Shown in pieces: positions 43,596 through 51,983 of a stretch of DNA of 64,000 nt. The stretch spans positions 1-64,000 of the forward strand of contig JAIXSR010000087.1 of assembly GCA_027484605.1 (NCBI GenBank), in the 5' to 3' direction. The position numbers and the translations under genes are program-made. This stretch comes from Hyphomicrobiales bacterium. GTDB taxonomy: Bacteria > Pseudomonadota > Alphaproteobacteria > Rhizobiales > Beijerinckiaceae. The notes under the pieces were generated by a model. The model saw nothing but the letters and a program-made list of their open reading frames with translations, made no database searches and was not told the DNA's origin. Within the stretch, counting starts at the first letter, position 1; each line of letters opens with the position of its first letter.

Positions 43596-44482
43596 GCCTC
43601 TCCGTCCACAATGCCCTGCCGGCCACGCCGCCGCGCTGGCCCTGGCTCCACAACACGATCAGGGCCTTCAACGCCAACAAGACGTCGTGGCTCGGCCTGG
43701 TCATCTTCGTGATGGTGACCCTGCTCGCCGTGCTGGCGCCCTGGATCGCCCCGCATGATCCGCTCGAGCAGAATGTTTTCGCCAAGCTCAAGGAGCCGTT
43801 CGAGAACTATTATCTCGGCACCGACTATTACGGCCGCGATATCTTTTCCCGGCTGCTCTACGGCGCGCAGATCTCGCTGGTCATCGGCATTGCCTCCACG
43901 GTGCTGGCGCTCGTCATCGGTTCGATCATCGGCATTCTCGCCGGATGGTATGGCGGCCGCTTCGACATCATCATCATGCAGACGATGGACATGCTGCTGG
44001 CCTTCCCGTCGCTGATCCTCGGGCTGATCCTCGTCGCCATGCTCGGCCCGTCGATGACGAACATCATCCTGGCCATCGCGCTGACCTCGATCCCGTCCTT
44101 TGCCCGCATTGCCCGCGCCCCGACCATCTCGGTCAAGCAGCGCGAATTCATCGATGCCGGCCGCGCGCTCGGCTTTTCCGATACCCGCCTGATGGTCGGG
44201 CATATCCTGCCGAACATCTTTCCGGAAATCCTCGTCATGGGCTCGATGTGGCTCGCCAATGCCATCCGCACGGAGGCCTCGCTCGCCTTCATCGGCCTCG
44301 GCGTGAAGCCGCCCATCCCCACCTGGGGGGGCATGATCCGCGAGGGATTCGAGAATATTCTCGACAGTTACTGGCTGGTCCTCTCGCCCAGCATCGCCAT
44401 CCTCGTCGTGGTGTTCGGCCTTAATATCCTTGGGGATGGCCTGCGCGATGCCATCGATCCCAAGCTGAAGGGCGAGCGATGA
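43592..44482 (+). CDS. ABC transporter permease, DppC type (1)
   Basis: A 296-residue permease with an N-terminal OppC-like segment ([13 protein letters not shown]) and five further helices. The coupling loop containing [25 protein letters not shown] contacts the ATPase. The ATG at 43592 overlaps the upstream stop (ATGA) and its own end overlaps the ATPase gene by 4 bp. It is thus part of one translationally coupled transporter operon. Confidence 0.94.
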   Translation: MSLSVHNALPATPPRWPWLHNTIRAFNANKTSWLGLVIFVMVTLLAVLAPWIAPHDPLEQNVFAKLKEPFENYYLGTDYYGRDIFSRLLYGAQISLVIGIASTVLALVIGSIIGILAGWYGGRFDIIIMQTMDMLLAFPSLILGLILVAMLGPSMTNIILAIALTSIPSFARIARAPTISVKQREFIDAGRALGFSDTRLMVGHILPNIFPEILVMGSMWLANAIRTEASLAFIGLGVKPPIPTWGGMIREGFENILDSYWLVLSPSIAILVVVFGLNILGDGLRDAIDPKLKGER

Positions 44483-46296
44483 GCCCGCCGCTGCTTTCCG
44501 TTCGCAATCTCCGCACCTCCTTCCGCGTCGGCGGGGAATGGCGCAGCGCGGTGGATGATATCTCCTTCGATATCGCCGCCGGCGAAACCGTGGCGATTGT
44601 CGGGGAATCCGGCTCGGGCAAGAGCGTGAGCGCGCTGTCGATCATGCGGCTCATTTCGGCCATCAACGGCAAGGTCGAGGGCGAGGTCCGGCTGGAAGGG
44701 CGCGATCTCGTCAGCCTGTCCGAAGACGAGATGCGCAAGATCCGCGGCAATGCCATGTCGATGATCTTCCAGGAACCGATGACCAGCCTCAATCCGGTTC
44801 TCACGGTCGGCCAGCAGATCGGGGAGGCGTTGCGCTATCATCGCGGCATGAACGCACGCGAGGCCGAGGCCGAGGCGATCCGGATTCTCGAACGCGTCCG
44901 CATTCCCGCCGCGCGCGAACGGTTCGGCGAATATCCGCACCGGCTCTCCGGGGGCATGCGCCAGCGCGTCATGATCGCCATGGCCCTGGCCTGCAAGCCG
45001 CGGCTCCTCATCGCCGACGAGCCGACCACGGCGCTCGACGTGACGATCCAGGCCCAGATCCTCGATCTGATCAAGCATTTGCAGGAAGAGGAAGGGATGG
45101 CCGTTCTCTTCATCACCCACGACATGGCCGTGGTGGCGGAGATCGCCGACCGTGTCGTGGTGATGTGGAAGGGCAGGAAGCTCGAGGACGAACCCGCCGG
45201 CACGATCTTCCGCAAACCGAAGAACGGTTACACAAAGGCGCTGCTCTCGGCCGTGCCGAAACTCGGCGAGATGCTTGCCCATCCGCGGCCCCTGCGCTTC
45301 CCGGTGATCGACCCTGCGACCGGTGCGATCGAGGTTCCGGCTTCGCTCGTCCCCGATACGGTGAAGAATGCCGAGCCGCCACTTCTGGATGTCGAGGGCC
45401 TGACGACGCGCTTCCCCATCCATGGCGGGCTGCTCGGCCGTCTCCGCGGGCGCGTCCATGCCGTGGAGAATGTGTCTTTCGCGCTCCGCAAGGGCGAAAC
45501 GCTGGCGTTGGTCGGCGAATCCGGATGCGGCAAGTCCACAACTGGCCGTTCGATCCTCCGCCTCGTCGAGCCGACCGGCGGCAAGGTGACCTTCGGCGGC
45601 AGCGACGTCTCCTCCGTCTCCCCGGCGGGATTGCAGCTGTTGCGGCGCCGGATGCAGATGATCTTCCAGGATCCCTTTGCCAGCCTCAATCCGCGCAAGA
45701 CCATCGGCGCGGCCATTGCCGAACCGCTGATCGTGCATGGCGTGGCTGACCGGAAAGGCGCCGCCGAACGCACGGCGGCCCTGTTGAAACGCGTGGGGCT
45801 GATGCCGGAAATGGCCGGCCGCTATCCGCATGAATTCTCGGGCGGGCAGCGCCAGCGCATCGCCATCGCGCGGGCCCTCGCGCTCAATCCGGAACTCGTT
45901 GTCGCCGACGAGGCGGTTTCCGCGCTGGACGTCTCGGTCAAGGCCCAGGTGCTGAACCTGATGCTCGACCTCCAGGAGGAGCTGGGCCTTGCCTATCTCT
46001 TCATCAGCCACGACATGGCCGTGGTCGAGCGCGTCAGCCACCGGATCGCGGTGATGTATCTCGGCGAGATCGTCGAGATCGGCTCCCGTGCGGATGTGCT
46101 GCGCAACCCGACCCATCCCTACACGCAGAAGCTGCTCGCGGCCGTGCCGGTGCCGGATCCGGCCCGGCGCAAGAAGCGCGGCGCCCTTGCTGTGGACGAA
46201 TTGCCCAGCCCGATCCGCGCTGCCCATTGGGTGGCGCCGCCCTCGGCCCTGATCGAAGTAGCGCAGGGACATTTCGTTCGCGTCGGCCTGTCCTGA
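44479..46296 (+). CDS. Fused dual-domain ABC ATPase, DppD-DppF (GsiA-like)
   Basis: A 605-residue protein with two complete nucleotide-binding domains in one chain. Walker A: GESGSGKS near residue 46 and GESGCGKS near 350. Signatures: [15 protein letters not shown] and [15 protein letters not shown]. Walker [14 protein letters not shown] and [13 protein letters not shown]. The second Walker B has Ala-Val where Pro-Thr is usual. Both oligopeptide extension segments follow the domains (PVPDPARRK at the end). It drives import by the two permeases upstream. The fused form is seen in GsiA-type glutathione importers and many opine systems. Confidence 0.94.
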   Translation: MSPPLLSVRNLRTSFRVGGEWRSAVDDISFDIAAGETVAIVGESGSGKSVSALSIMRLISAINGKVEGEVRLEGRDLVSLSEDEMRKIRGNAMSMIFQEPMTSLNPVLTVGQQIGEALRYHRGMNAREAEAEAIRILERVRIPAARERFGEYPHRLSGGMRQRVMIAMALACKPRLLIADEPTTALDVTIQAQILDLIKHLQEEEGMAVLFITHDMAVVAEIADRVVVMWKGRKLEDEPAGTIFRKPKNGYTKALLSAVPKLGEMLAHPRPLRFPVIDPATGAIEVPASLVPDTVKNAEPPLLDVEGLTTRFPIHGGLLGRLRGRVHAVENVSFALRKGETLALVGESGCGKSTTGRSILRLVEPTGGKVTFGGSDVSSVSPAGLQLLRRRMQMIFQDPFASLNPRKTIGAAIAEPLIVHGVADRKGAAERTAALLKRVGLMPEMAGRYPHEFSGGQRQRIAIARALALNPELVVADEAVSALDVSVKAQVLNLMLDLQEELGLAYLFISHDMAVVERVSHRIAVMYLGEIVEIGSRADVLRNPTHPYTQKLLAAVPVPDPARRKKRGALAVDELPSPIRAAHWVAPPSALIEVAQGHFVRVGLS

Positions 46297-46423
46297 GCCT
46301 GTCTGGTCATCGCCCCGGCGATCACGAAATTGTGGGCGGCTGCGACTACACAATCCCGTGACAAGCCGCCACGCTGGGTTAGTCTCGACTCATTACAGAG
46401 AACAAGAATTCAGGGAGGATTGG

Positions 46424-46873
46424 ATGGCCAGGTTGAATGTCAACGGACGCGTCGTCGATATCGATGCGCATCCGGATACGCCGCTGCTCTGGGCTTTGCG
46501 CGAGCAGGCCGGCCTGACCGGCACGAAATATGGGTGCGGCATCGCACAATGCGGCGCCTGCACCGTCCATATCGATGGCGAGCCGGTCCGCTCCTGCTCG
46601 GTCACGCTGGGCTCGGTAACCCCGACCCAGAAGATCGTCACCATCGAGGGGCTCTCGCCCGATATCAGCCATCCGATCCAGAAGGCCTGGCTGGAACTCG
46701 ATGTTCCGCAATGCGGCTATTGCCAGTCGGGCATGATCATGGCGGCGGCGGCGCTTCTCGCGAAGAAGCCCAAGCCGACCGACGCCGATATCGACGAGGC
46801 GATGACGAATATCTGCCGCTGCGGCACCTATAATCGCGTGCGGGCGGGCATCAAGCTCGCCGCCGGCATCTGA
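46424..46873 (+). CDS. Two-[2Fe-2S] subunit of molybdenum hydroxylase (IorA-like)
   Basis: A 149-residue iron-sulfur subunit of the xanthine oxidase family. It shows the plant-type cluster ([15 protein letters not shown], then a Cys in RSC) and the second cluster (QCGYCQSGM and [10 protein letters not shown]). It transfers electrons from the molybdopterin subunit to an acceptor. There is no signal peptide, so it would reach the periplasm by co-export with the next protein, which has a Tat signal. GGGAGGAT at 46413-46420 sets the ATG at 46424. It resembles isoquinoline 1-oxidoreductase alpha subunit. The operon continues with soxXYZA. Confidence 0.92.
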   Translation: MARLNVNGRVVDIDAHPDTPLLWALREQAGLTGTKYGCGIAQCGACTVHIDGEPVRSCSVTLGSVTPTQKIVTIEGLSPDISHPIQKAWLELDVPQCGYCQSGMIMAAAALLAKKPKPTDADIDEAMTNICRCGTYNRVRAGIKLAAGI

Positions 46874-46886
46874 GGGAGAGGCGATC

Positions 46887-49058
46887 ATGGCTGACAATGC
46901 TGTTCTTTCCCGCCGCTCGCTCCTGAAGGGCTCCGCTGCGGCGGCCGGCGCCTTCACGCTGGGCTTCTCCATCCCCTTCACCGAGGCGCAGGCCCAGGCC
47001 GCGACGCCGGAAGTCAATGCCTGGGTGGTGATCCACCCGGATGACCGGATCGTCGTGCGCATCGCCCGCTCGGAAATGGGGCAGGGCACGTTGACCGGCC
47101 TCGCCCAACTGGTGGCCGAGGAGCTGGAGGCCGATTGGTCGAAGGTGAGCTGGGAATACCCGACCCCGGGCGAGAACCTCCGGCGCAACCGCGTCTGGCG
47201 CAATTTCTCGACCGGCGGTTCGCGCGGGATCCGCGAGAGCCATCAATATGTCCGCGAAGGCGGCGCAGCGGCGCGGATCATGCTGGTCCAGGCAGCGGCG
47301 AAGGAATGGGGCGTACCCGAAGGCGAATGCCGTGCCGCGAAAAGCGTCATTGCCCATGCGCCGACGGGGCGGACGGTCACCTATGGCAAGGTGGCTGCCG
47401 CCGCCGCGAAGCTTGAGGTGCCGAAGGAGGTCAAGCTCAAGCCGGCCAGCGAATGGACGATTGCCGGCAAGTCGGTGAAGCGGCTCGATACGGTCGACAA
47501 GCTCAACGGCAAGCAGGTCTATGGTGCTGATATCAGGCTGCCGGGCATGCTGAATGCCGCGATCAAGGCCTGCCCGGTCTTCGGGGGCACGCTGGTCGGC
47601 TTCGATGCGGCCAAGGTCACCGGCATGCCGGGCGTGAAGAAGGTCGTGCAGGTCGACAGGCGCACCGTGGCCGTGATCGCGGACCATTGGTGGCAGGCCA
47701 AGACCGCGCTCGATGCCCTGCCCATCACCTGGGATGAGGGGCCGCATGCCAAGGCCTCCTCCGAGACCATCGCCGCCACCTTGCGCGAGGGGCTGGACGC
47801 CGAGCAGGCTTTCGAGGGCAACAAGGCAGGGGATGCCAAGGGCGCCATCGCCTCGGCAGCCAAGCGTGTCGAGGCGACCTATTCCTACCCGTTCCAGAAC
47901 CATGCCTGCATGGAGCCGATGACCGCCACCTCACTCTGGACCCCGGAGAAATGCCAGTTCTGGTGCCCCACGCAGAACGGGGAATCGGCGCTTGCCGCGG
48001 CCATCGAGGCTTCGGGTCACCCGGCTGCGAAATGCGATGTCCACAAGGTCCATCTCGGCGGCGGTTTCGGCCGGCGCGGCCGTTCGGATTATGTCACGCA
48101 GGCTGTCCTGATCGCCAAGCAGATGCCCGGCACGCCGGTCAAGCTTCTCTGGAGCCGCGAGGAGGACATGCTGCAGGGCACCTACCACCCGATCACCATG
48201 GCGCGGATGGTCGCCGGGCTGGACAAGGACGGCAATCTCACCGGCCTGCATATGCGGATTTCCGGCCAATCGATCCTCTCGGGCGTCAATCCGCAGGGGC
48301 TTCAGAACGGCCGCGATCCGGTGGTGTTCCAGGGGCTGAATCCGGGCGGGCAGGAAGGCCCCTTCGGCTACGGCATCCCGAATCTGCTGATCGACCATGC
48401 CATGCGCAACCCGCATGTTCCGCCGGGCTTCTGGCGCGGCGTGAACCTCAACCAGAACGCCATCTATGTCGAATGCTTCATGGACGAGCTGGCGCATGCA
48501 GCGGGGGTCGATCCGCTCGAATTCCGTCGCAAGCTGATGCGGAATTCGCCGAAGCACCTCGGCGTGCTCGAGGCGGTGGCGAAGGGGATCGGCTGGGGCA
48601 CGCCCTCGGCGCCGGGTACGGCAAAGGGCCTCGCCCAGATCATGGGCTTCGGTTCCTATGTTGCGGCGGCGGCCGAGGTTTCGGTGTCGAATGCCGGAGA
48701 GATCAAGGTCCACCGCATCGTCGCGGCCACCAATCCGGGGCATGTGGTCAATCCGGACCAGGTCGCGGCACAGGTCGAAGGGTCCTTCGTCTATGGCCTC
48801 TCGGCGGCGTTCCATCAGGAATGCACGGTGAAGAACGGCCGGATCGTCGAGGAAAACTTCGATACCTACCCCGCCATGCGCATCAACGAGATGCCGAAGG
48901 TCGAGAGTATCCTGGTGCCCTCGGGCGATTTCTGGGGCGGCGTCGGCGAACCGACCATCGCTGTCGCGGCACCGGCGGTGCTGAACGCGATTTTCGCGGC
49001 CACCGGCAAGCGGGTGCGCTCGCTGCCGCTCAAGAACGCGGATCTGCGCCGGGCGTGA
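46887..49058 (+). CDS. Molybdopterin-binding subunit of molybdenum hydroxylase (IorB-like)
   Basis: A 723-residue catalytic subunit of the xanthine oxidase family, isoquinoline 1-oxidoreductase beta type. The N-terminus SRRSLLKG with a hydrophobic stretch is a Tat signal. Molybdenum-cofactor motifs include HLGGGFGRRGRSDYV near residue 390 and GVGEPTIAVAAPAVLNAIF near the C-terminus, whose Glu is the predicted catalytic base. It hydroxylates an N-heterocycle or aldehyde, with water as oxygen source, in the periplasm. Its TGA overlaps the proposed soxX GTG, linking it to the Sox proteins; c-type cytochrome acceptors are common for this type, and SoxXA are c-type cytochromes. No cofactor maturation gene (XdhC/CoxI/MobA-like) is in the window. 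Confidence 0.92.
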   Translation: MADNAVLSRRSLLKGSAAAAGAFTLGFSIPFTEAQAQAATPEVNAWVVIHPDDRIVVRIARSEMGQGTLTGLAQLVAEELEADWSKVSWEYPTPGENLRRNRVWRNFSTGGSRGIRESHQYVREGGAAARIMLVQAAAKEWGVPEGECRAAKSVIAHAPTGRTVTYGKVAAAAAKLEVPKEVKLKPASEWTIAGKSVKRLDTVDKLNGKQVYGADIRLPGMLNAAIKACPVFGGTLVGFDAAKVTGMPGVKKVVQVDRRTVAVIADHWWQAKTALDALPITWDEGPHAKASSETIAATLREGLDAEQAFEGNKAGDAKGAIASAAKRVEATYSYPFQNHACMEPMTATSLWTPEKCQFWCPTQNGESALAAAIEASGHPAAKCDVHKVHLGGGFGRRGRSDYVTQAVLIAKQMPGTPVKLLWSREEDMLQGTYHPITMARMVAGLDKDGNLTGLHMRISGQSILSGVNPQGLQNGRDPVVFQGLNPGGQEGPFGYGIPNLLIDHAMRNPHVPPGFWRGVNLNQNAIYVECFMDELAHAAGVDPLEFRRKLMRNSPKHLGVLEAVAKGIGWGTPSAPGTAKGLAQIMGFGSYVAAAAEVSVSNAGEIKVHRIVAATNPGHVVNPDQVAAQVEGSFVYGLSAAFHQECTVKNGRIVEENFDTYPAMRINEMPKVESILVPSGDFWGGVGEPTIAVAAPAVLNAIFAATGKRVRSLPLKNADLRRA

Positions 49059-49519
49059 CCGGTCGTCGGGTCTTGAACGGCAAGGGAAAGGGCTGGCGGT
49101 GCATGCTGGCGGCCCTCTTTCTTGGCGGCGTTGGGCCGGCTGCGGCCCAGCCCGCCATGCCGGTCCCGGAAGCGTCGCCGCTGGCTGCCGCCCGCCCGCC
49201 GGATCCGGAAAATGGCCGGCGGATCGTCGTGGACCGGCGGCGGGGCCTTTGCCTGCTCTGCCATTCCGGCCCGTTTCCGGAAGTGCGGTTCCAGGGCGAT
49301 CTGGCGCCTTCGCTGGCCGGCGCCGGCAGCCGGTGGACGCCGGCACAATTGCGGGCCCGGTTGATCGACAGCCGGCAGTTCAATGGCGAAACGATCATGC
49401 CGCCCTATTTCCGGGCGGAGGGTCAGATCCGGGTGGGCCGCGCCTTTTCGGGGCGGAGCATCCTTACGGCCGAGGAGATCGAGGATGTCACGGCGTTTCT
49501 CGCCACCCTTCGCGACTGA
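49055..49519 (+). CDS. soxX: SoxX-family c-type cytochrome
   Basis: A small periplasmic monohaem cytochrome, about 154 residues when started at the GTG at 49055 (GTGA overlap with the IorB-like gene); a start at the ATG at 49103 would remove the basic part of the signal peptide. CLLCH (residues 66-70) binds haem and Met115 in TIMPPYF is the second ligand. The segment QLRARLIDSRQFNGETIMPP and the ILTAEEIEDVTAFLATL end are typical of SoxX. With SoxA it forms the SoxXA complex that in known pathways links thiosulfate to SoxY. SoxY starts inside this gene (35-bp overlap). Confidence 0.87.
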   Translation: MTGRRVLNGKGKGWRCMLAALFLGGVGPAAAQPAMPVPEASPLAAARPPDPENGRRIVVDRRRGLCLLCHSGPFPEVRFQGDLAPSLAGAGSRWTPAQLRARLIDSRQFNGETIMPPYFRAEGQIRVGRAFSGRSILTAEEIEDVTAFLATLRD

Positions 49520-49961
49520 AGCCACGCGGCGCACGGTCCTGGCCGGCGCTGCTGCGGTTCTTGGCCTTGTCAGCACGCGCCGGGTCGCGGCTGAGCCGGA
49601 GGACATGGCGCGCGCCATCCTGGACTTTACCGGCGGCATCGAGCCGCGCTCGGGCAAGGTGACGCTCGACATTGCCCCGCTGGTCGAGAACGGGAACGCC
49701 GTCTCCTTCGAGGTGCTGGTCGATCATCCGATGAAGCCCGAGGATCATGTCCGCGAGATCGCGCTTTTCACTGACAAGAACCCGCTTCCCGATGTCGCTG
49801 TCTTCCGGCTGACGCCGCATATGGGCAAGGCCCATGTCGTGAGCCGGATGCGGCTTGCGACGACGCAGCATGTGACGGCCGTGGCGCGCCTGTCCGACGG
49901 CTCCTTCTGGGCCGAACGCCGCGAGGTCATCGTCACCATTGCCGCCTGCACGGAGGAATAG
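49485..49961 (+). CDS. soxY: SoxY-family sulfur carrier with altered C-terminus
   Basis: A 158-residue periplasmic carrier subunit. The RRTVLAGAAAVLG segment (residues 15-27) is a Tat signal, as in other SoxY proteins. The body matches SoxY (ARAILDFTGG, FEVLVDHPM). Canonical SoxY ends in GGCGG, where the Cys carries the sulfur substrate; here the end is IAACTEE, with Cys155 in register but both flanking Gly pairs replaced. The last codons double as the soxZ RBS (GGAGGAA). Start by ATG at 49485 with GAGGAG upstream. Carrier chemistry may differ from thiosulfate oxidation; inference. Confidence 0.85.
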   Translation: MSRRFSPPFATEATRRTVLAGAAAVLGLVSTRRVAAEPEDMARAILDFTGGIEPRSGKVTLDIAPLVENGNAVSFEVLVDHPMKPEDHVREIALFTDKNPLPDVAVFRLTPHMGKAHVVSRMRLATTQHVTAVARLSDGSFWAERREVIVTIAACTEE

Positions 49962-49963
49962 CC

Positions 49964-50293
49964 ATGGCCACGGCAATGATCCTGCTGCCGCGTTCCGCCA
50001 TCCGGGCGGGGGATCTGATCACCCTCAAGGCGATGATCTCCCATCCGATGGAAACCGGCTTCCGCCGTACCGAGACCGGCGGCGAGATTCCTCGGAACAT
50101 CATCCGGCAGTTTTCCTGCCGTTATATGGGTGAACTGGTCTTTTCCTGCGATTTCCACCCCGCCATCGCGGCCAATCCGTTTCTGGCCTTCCCGCTCGTC
50201 GCTACGCGGACAGGGCCGCTGGAATTCGTCTGGCGGGGGGACAATGGCTTCCTCCATCGCGAGCAGGCCATGCTGCAGGTCTCCGCTTCGTGA
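49964..50293 (+). CDS. soxZ: SoxZ-family carrier partner
   Basis: A 109-residue beta-sandwich protein that pairs with SoxY. It begins MATAMILLPRSAIRAGDLITLKAMISHPMETGFR, matching the SoxZ opening, and contains FSCRYMGELVFSCDFHPAIAANPF and the FVWRGDNG segment, all typical. It has no signal peptide and would be exported with SoxY. It starts 2 bp after soxY and overlaps soxA by 4 bp. Confidence 0.93.
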   Translation: MATAMILLPRSAIRAGDLITLKAMISHPMETGFRRTETGGEIPRNIIRQFSCRYMGELVFSCDFHPAIAANPFLAFPLVATRTGPLEFVWRGDNGFLHREQAMLQVSAS

Positions 50294-51069
50294 TCAGGCG
50301 GGCCGGCCGCGCCCTTGTGCTGCTGGCGGTTCTCGCCGGCGCTTTGAACGCGGATGAAATCCCGCCGGGCGAACGTCTTTCCGGCTACGATATGATGGGC
50401 GCCGAAGCGCAGGCCATGCAGCGCGATGATTTCGCCAATCCCGCCATGCTGGCCGTCAAGGAAGGCGAGGCCCTCTGGCATGCCGTGCCGGGCGAGGGGC
50501 GTCCTTCCTGCGCTGGATGCCATGGGGATGCCGCCGCGAGCATGAAGGGCGTGGCAGCCCGGTATCCCGCCCGCGACGTGCCATCCGGCCGCCTGTTCGA
50601 CCTGCCCGGACGGATCCAGGCCTGCCAGAACGGGCGGCAGGGCATCGCGCCGCAGCCGCGCGAAAGCACCGGTCTCCTGGCTCTCGAGGCTTATCTGGCT
50701 CTGCAATCCCGCGGGATGCCGCTGGCCTCGCCCCGGGCCCGGGGGCTGGATGATGCCGTGCAGCGTGGCGAGGGGCTGTATCGCCAGCGGTTCGGCCAGC
50801 TCGATCTCTCCTGCGCGCAATGCCACAGCCAGAACTGGGGCCGCTCCCTCGCCGGCACCCGGATCCCGCAGGCCCATCCGACCGGCTATCCGCTGTTCCG
50901 GATGGAATGGCAGGCCGTTGGGTCGCTCCAGCGCCGCTTCCGCAACTGCATGACCGGCATCCGCGCCGAGCCGTTCCCGCCGGGTGCTCCGGAATGGATC
51001 GATCTCGAGATCTATCTCAAGGAACGCGCAGCCGGCATGCGCGTGGATGCACCGGCCGTCAGGCCCTGA
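50290..51069 (+). CDS. soxA: SoxA-family dihaem c-type cytochrome
   Basis: A 259-residue periplasmic cytochrome with a signal peptide ending near ALNAD. Two haem sites, CAGCH at 74-78 and CAQCH at 175-179, plus Cys112. The catalytic Cys220 lies in RFRNCMTGIRAEPF, the SoxA site where a persulfide forms, and the end has the usual EWIDLEIYL. In the known cycle SoxXA joins thiosulfate to the SoxY Cys. SoxB, SoxCD and Sox maturation proteins are absent from the window, so the cycle could not turn without genes elsewhere. Confidence 0.93.
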   Translation: MIRRAGRALVLLAVLAGALNADEIPPGERLSGYDMMGAEAQAMQRDDFANPAMLAVKEGEALWHAVPGEGRPSCAGCHGDAAASMKGVAARYPARDVPSGRLFDLPGRIQACQNGRQGIAPQPRESTGLLALEAYLALQSRGMPLASPRARGLDDAVQRGEGLYRQRFGQLDLSCAQCHSQNWGRSLAGTRIPQAHPTGYPLFRMEWQAVGSLQRRFRNCMTGIRAEPFPPGAPEWIDLEIYLKERAAGMRVDAPAVRP

Positions 51070-51073
51070 GGGG

Positions 51074-51811
51074 CTATTGCGGGGCTTCCGGCACCCGGAC
51101 GATGTTCCAGTCACCATCCCAGAGGCCCCGCTGCGCCGCCTGTGCCGCGTCGCGGGCGGTCAGAAACGCGCGGTCCTGCCTTTGGGGGGCCGGCTTCGCC
51201 CACCCGCCTTCAACCAGCAGGAGCGCGAGGTCGCGCCCTTCGACAGTGCAATCCCACTTGGCCGTCCCGGGATCCCTTGCCTTGCGCTGGGGCTGGCCGG
51301 ATTGCAGCGTGCAGAGAAGCTCCCTGCCGCGCACGAACCCGTTCAACGCGGCCCGCGCCTGAAGACCACAGGCCCAGAGGCGCTTGTCGCCCCCGAGACA
51401 GATGGCCGAAGCCGGCGGGGCGACGAGGCCGTCCAGCGCGATGGCCACCTCTTCATTGGTCAGGATGTCCCCGCGCAGCGGCTCGAATGGCCCGGCAATC
51501 CTTACGGGCCGCGAAAAACGGGAACGATGGCCGAAATCTTTCGGCGTGAAGGGCGAAAGGCGGTCATCGCCCGTCTCCTCGGCAGGGCGGGCCGGAACGA
51601 CAGGCCTCGGCGCTTGCGGTACGCCCACGAGGATATCGGGCGGCGTGGGCCGGAGCGCAGGCACGAAACGATAGGCCGCGAGGCCGATGGCCACGAGAAT
51701 CAGGCTGGCCAATGCCGTCAGCGCCAGGCTGGGGAGCTTTGGCCTGTACCTTCGGGGGGCAGGCGTGACACCGTCCCTCTCCACATTGCTGTTGCTCGGT
51801 CTTGGCGGCAT
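51074..51811 (-). CDS. Membrane-anchored SNase-fold protein, probably non-catalytic
   Basis: A 245-residue protein with one transmembrane helix near residues 25-46 after a basic Pro-rich N-terminus, a Pro-rich linker, and a C-terminal thermonuclease-like domain (about 130-240) ending GRDLALLLVEGGWAKP and AAQAAQRGLWDGDW. In Staphylococcus-type nuclease the active site needs two Arg and one Glu; here the Glu position in ALDGLVAPP reads Pro and the second Arg is not seen, so nuclease activity is doubtful. It is convergent with soxA (4 bp apart) and divergent from an M20 peptidase. The ATG at 51811 is chosen over upstream in-frame starts that overlap the neighbour's promoter region. Confidence 0.72.
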   Translation of the reverse strand: MPPRPSNSNVERDGVTPAPRRYRPKLPSLALTALASLILVAIGLAAYRFVPALRPTPPDILVGVPQAPRPVVPARPAEETGDDRLSPFTPKDFGHRSRFSRPVRIAGPFEPLRGDILTNEEVAIALDGLVAPPASAICLGGDKRLWACGLQARAALNGFVRGRELLCTLQSGQPQRKARDPGTAKWDCTVEGRDLALLLVEGGWAKPAPQRQDRAFLTARDAAQAAQRGLWDGDWNIVRVPEAPQ

Positions 51812-51983
51812 TCGCGCCCCGGGGTGATGTTGGAAGAGGATAAACCCAAACGCGAGCCGCCCGTCCAGCCTTTGCCATGCCCATACATGCGCAATGATCC
51901 TTGATGAAGGCTCTTCTTTGCTTGCGGAAGCTGCGTCGCTGGAGAACAGTCGGGCAAAGCTCCTGACCGTCGGAATCCTGCCC

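Noticed and set aside
46309..46322. ATCGCC-CC-GGCGAT palindrome after the first transporter operon as a terminator.
   Set aside because: The stem is only six pairs with a two-base loop and there is no T-run, so I do not list it as a terminator.
44368..46353. A 661-codon minus-strand open frame.
   Set aside because: It is antisense to the fused ABC ATPase; its Asp/His/Arg-rich composition is that of a shadow frame.
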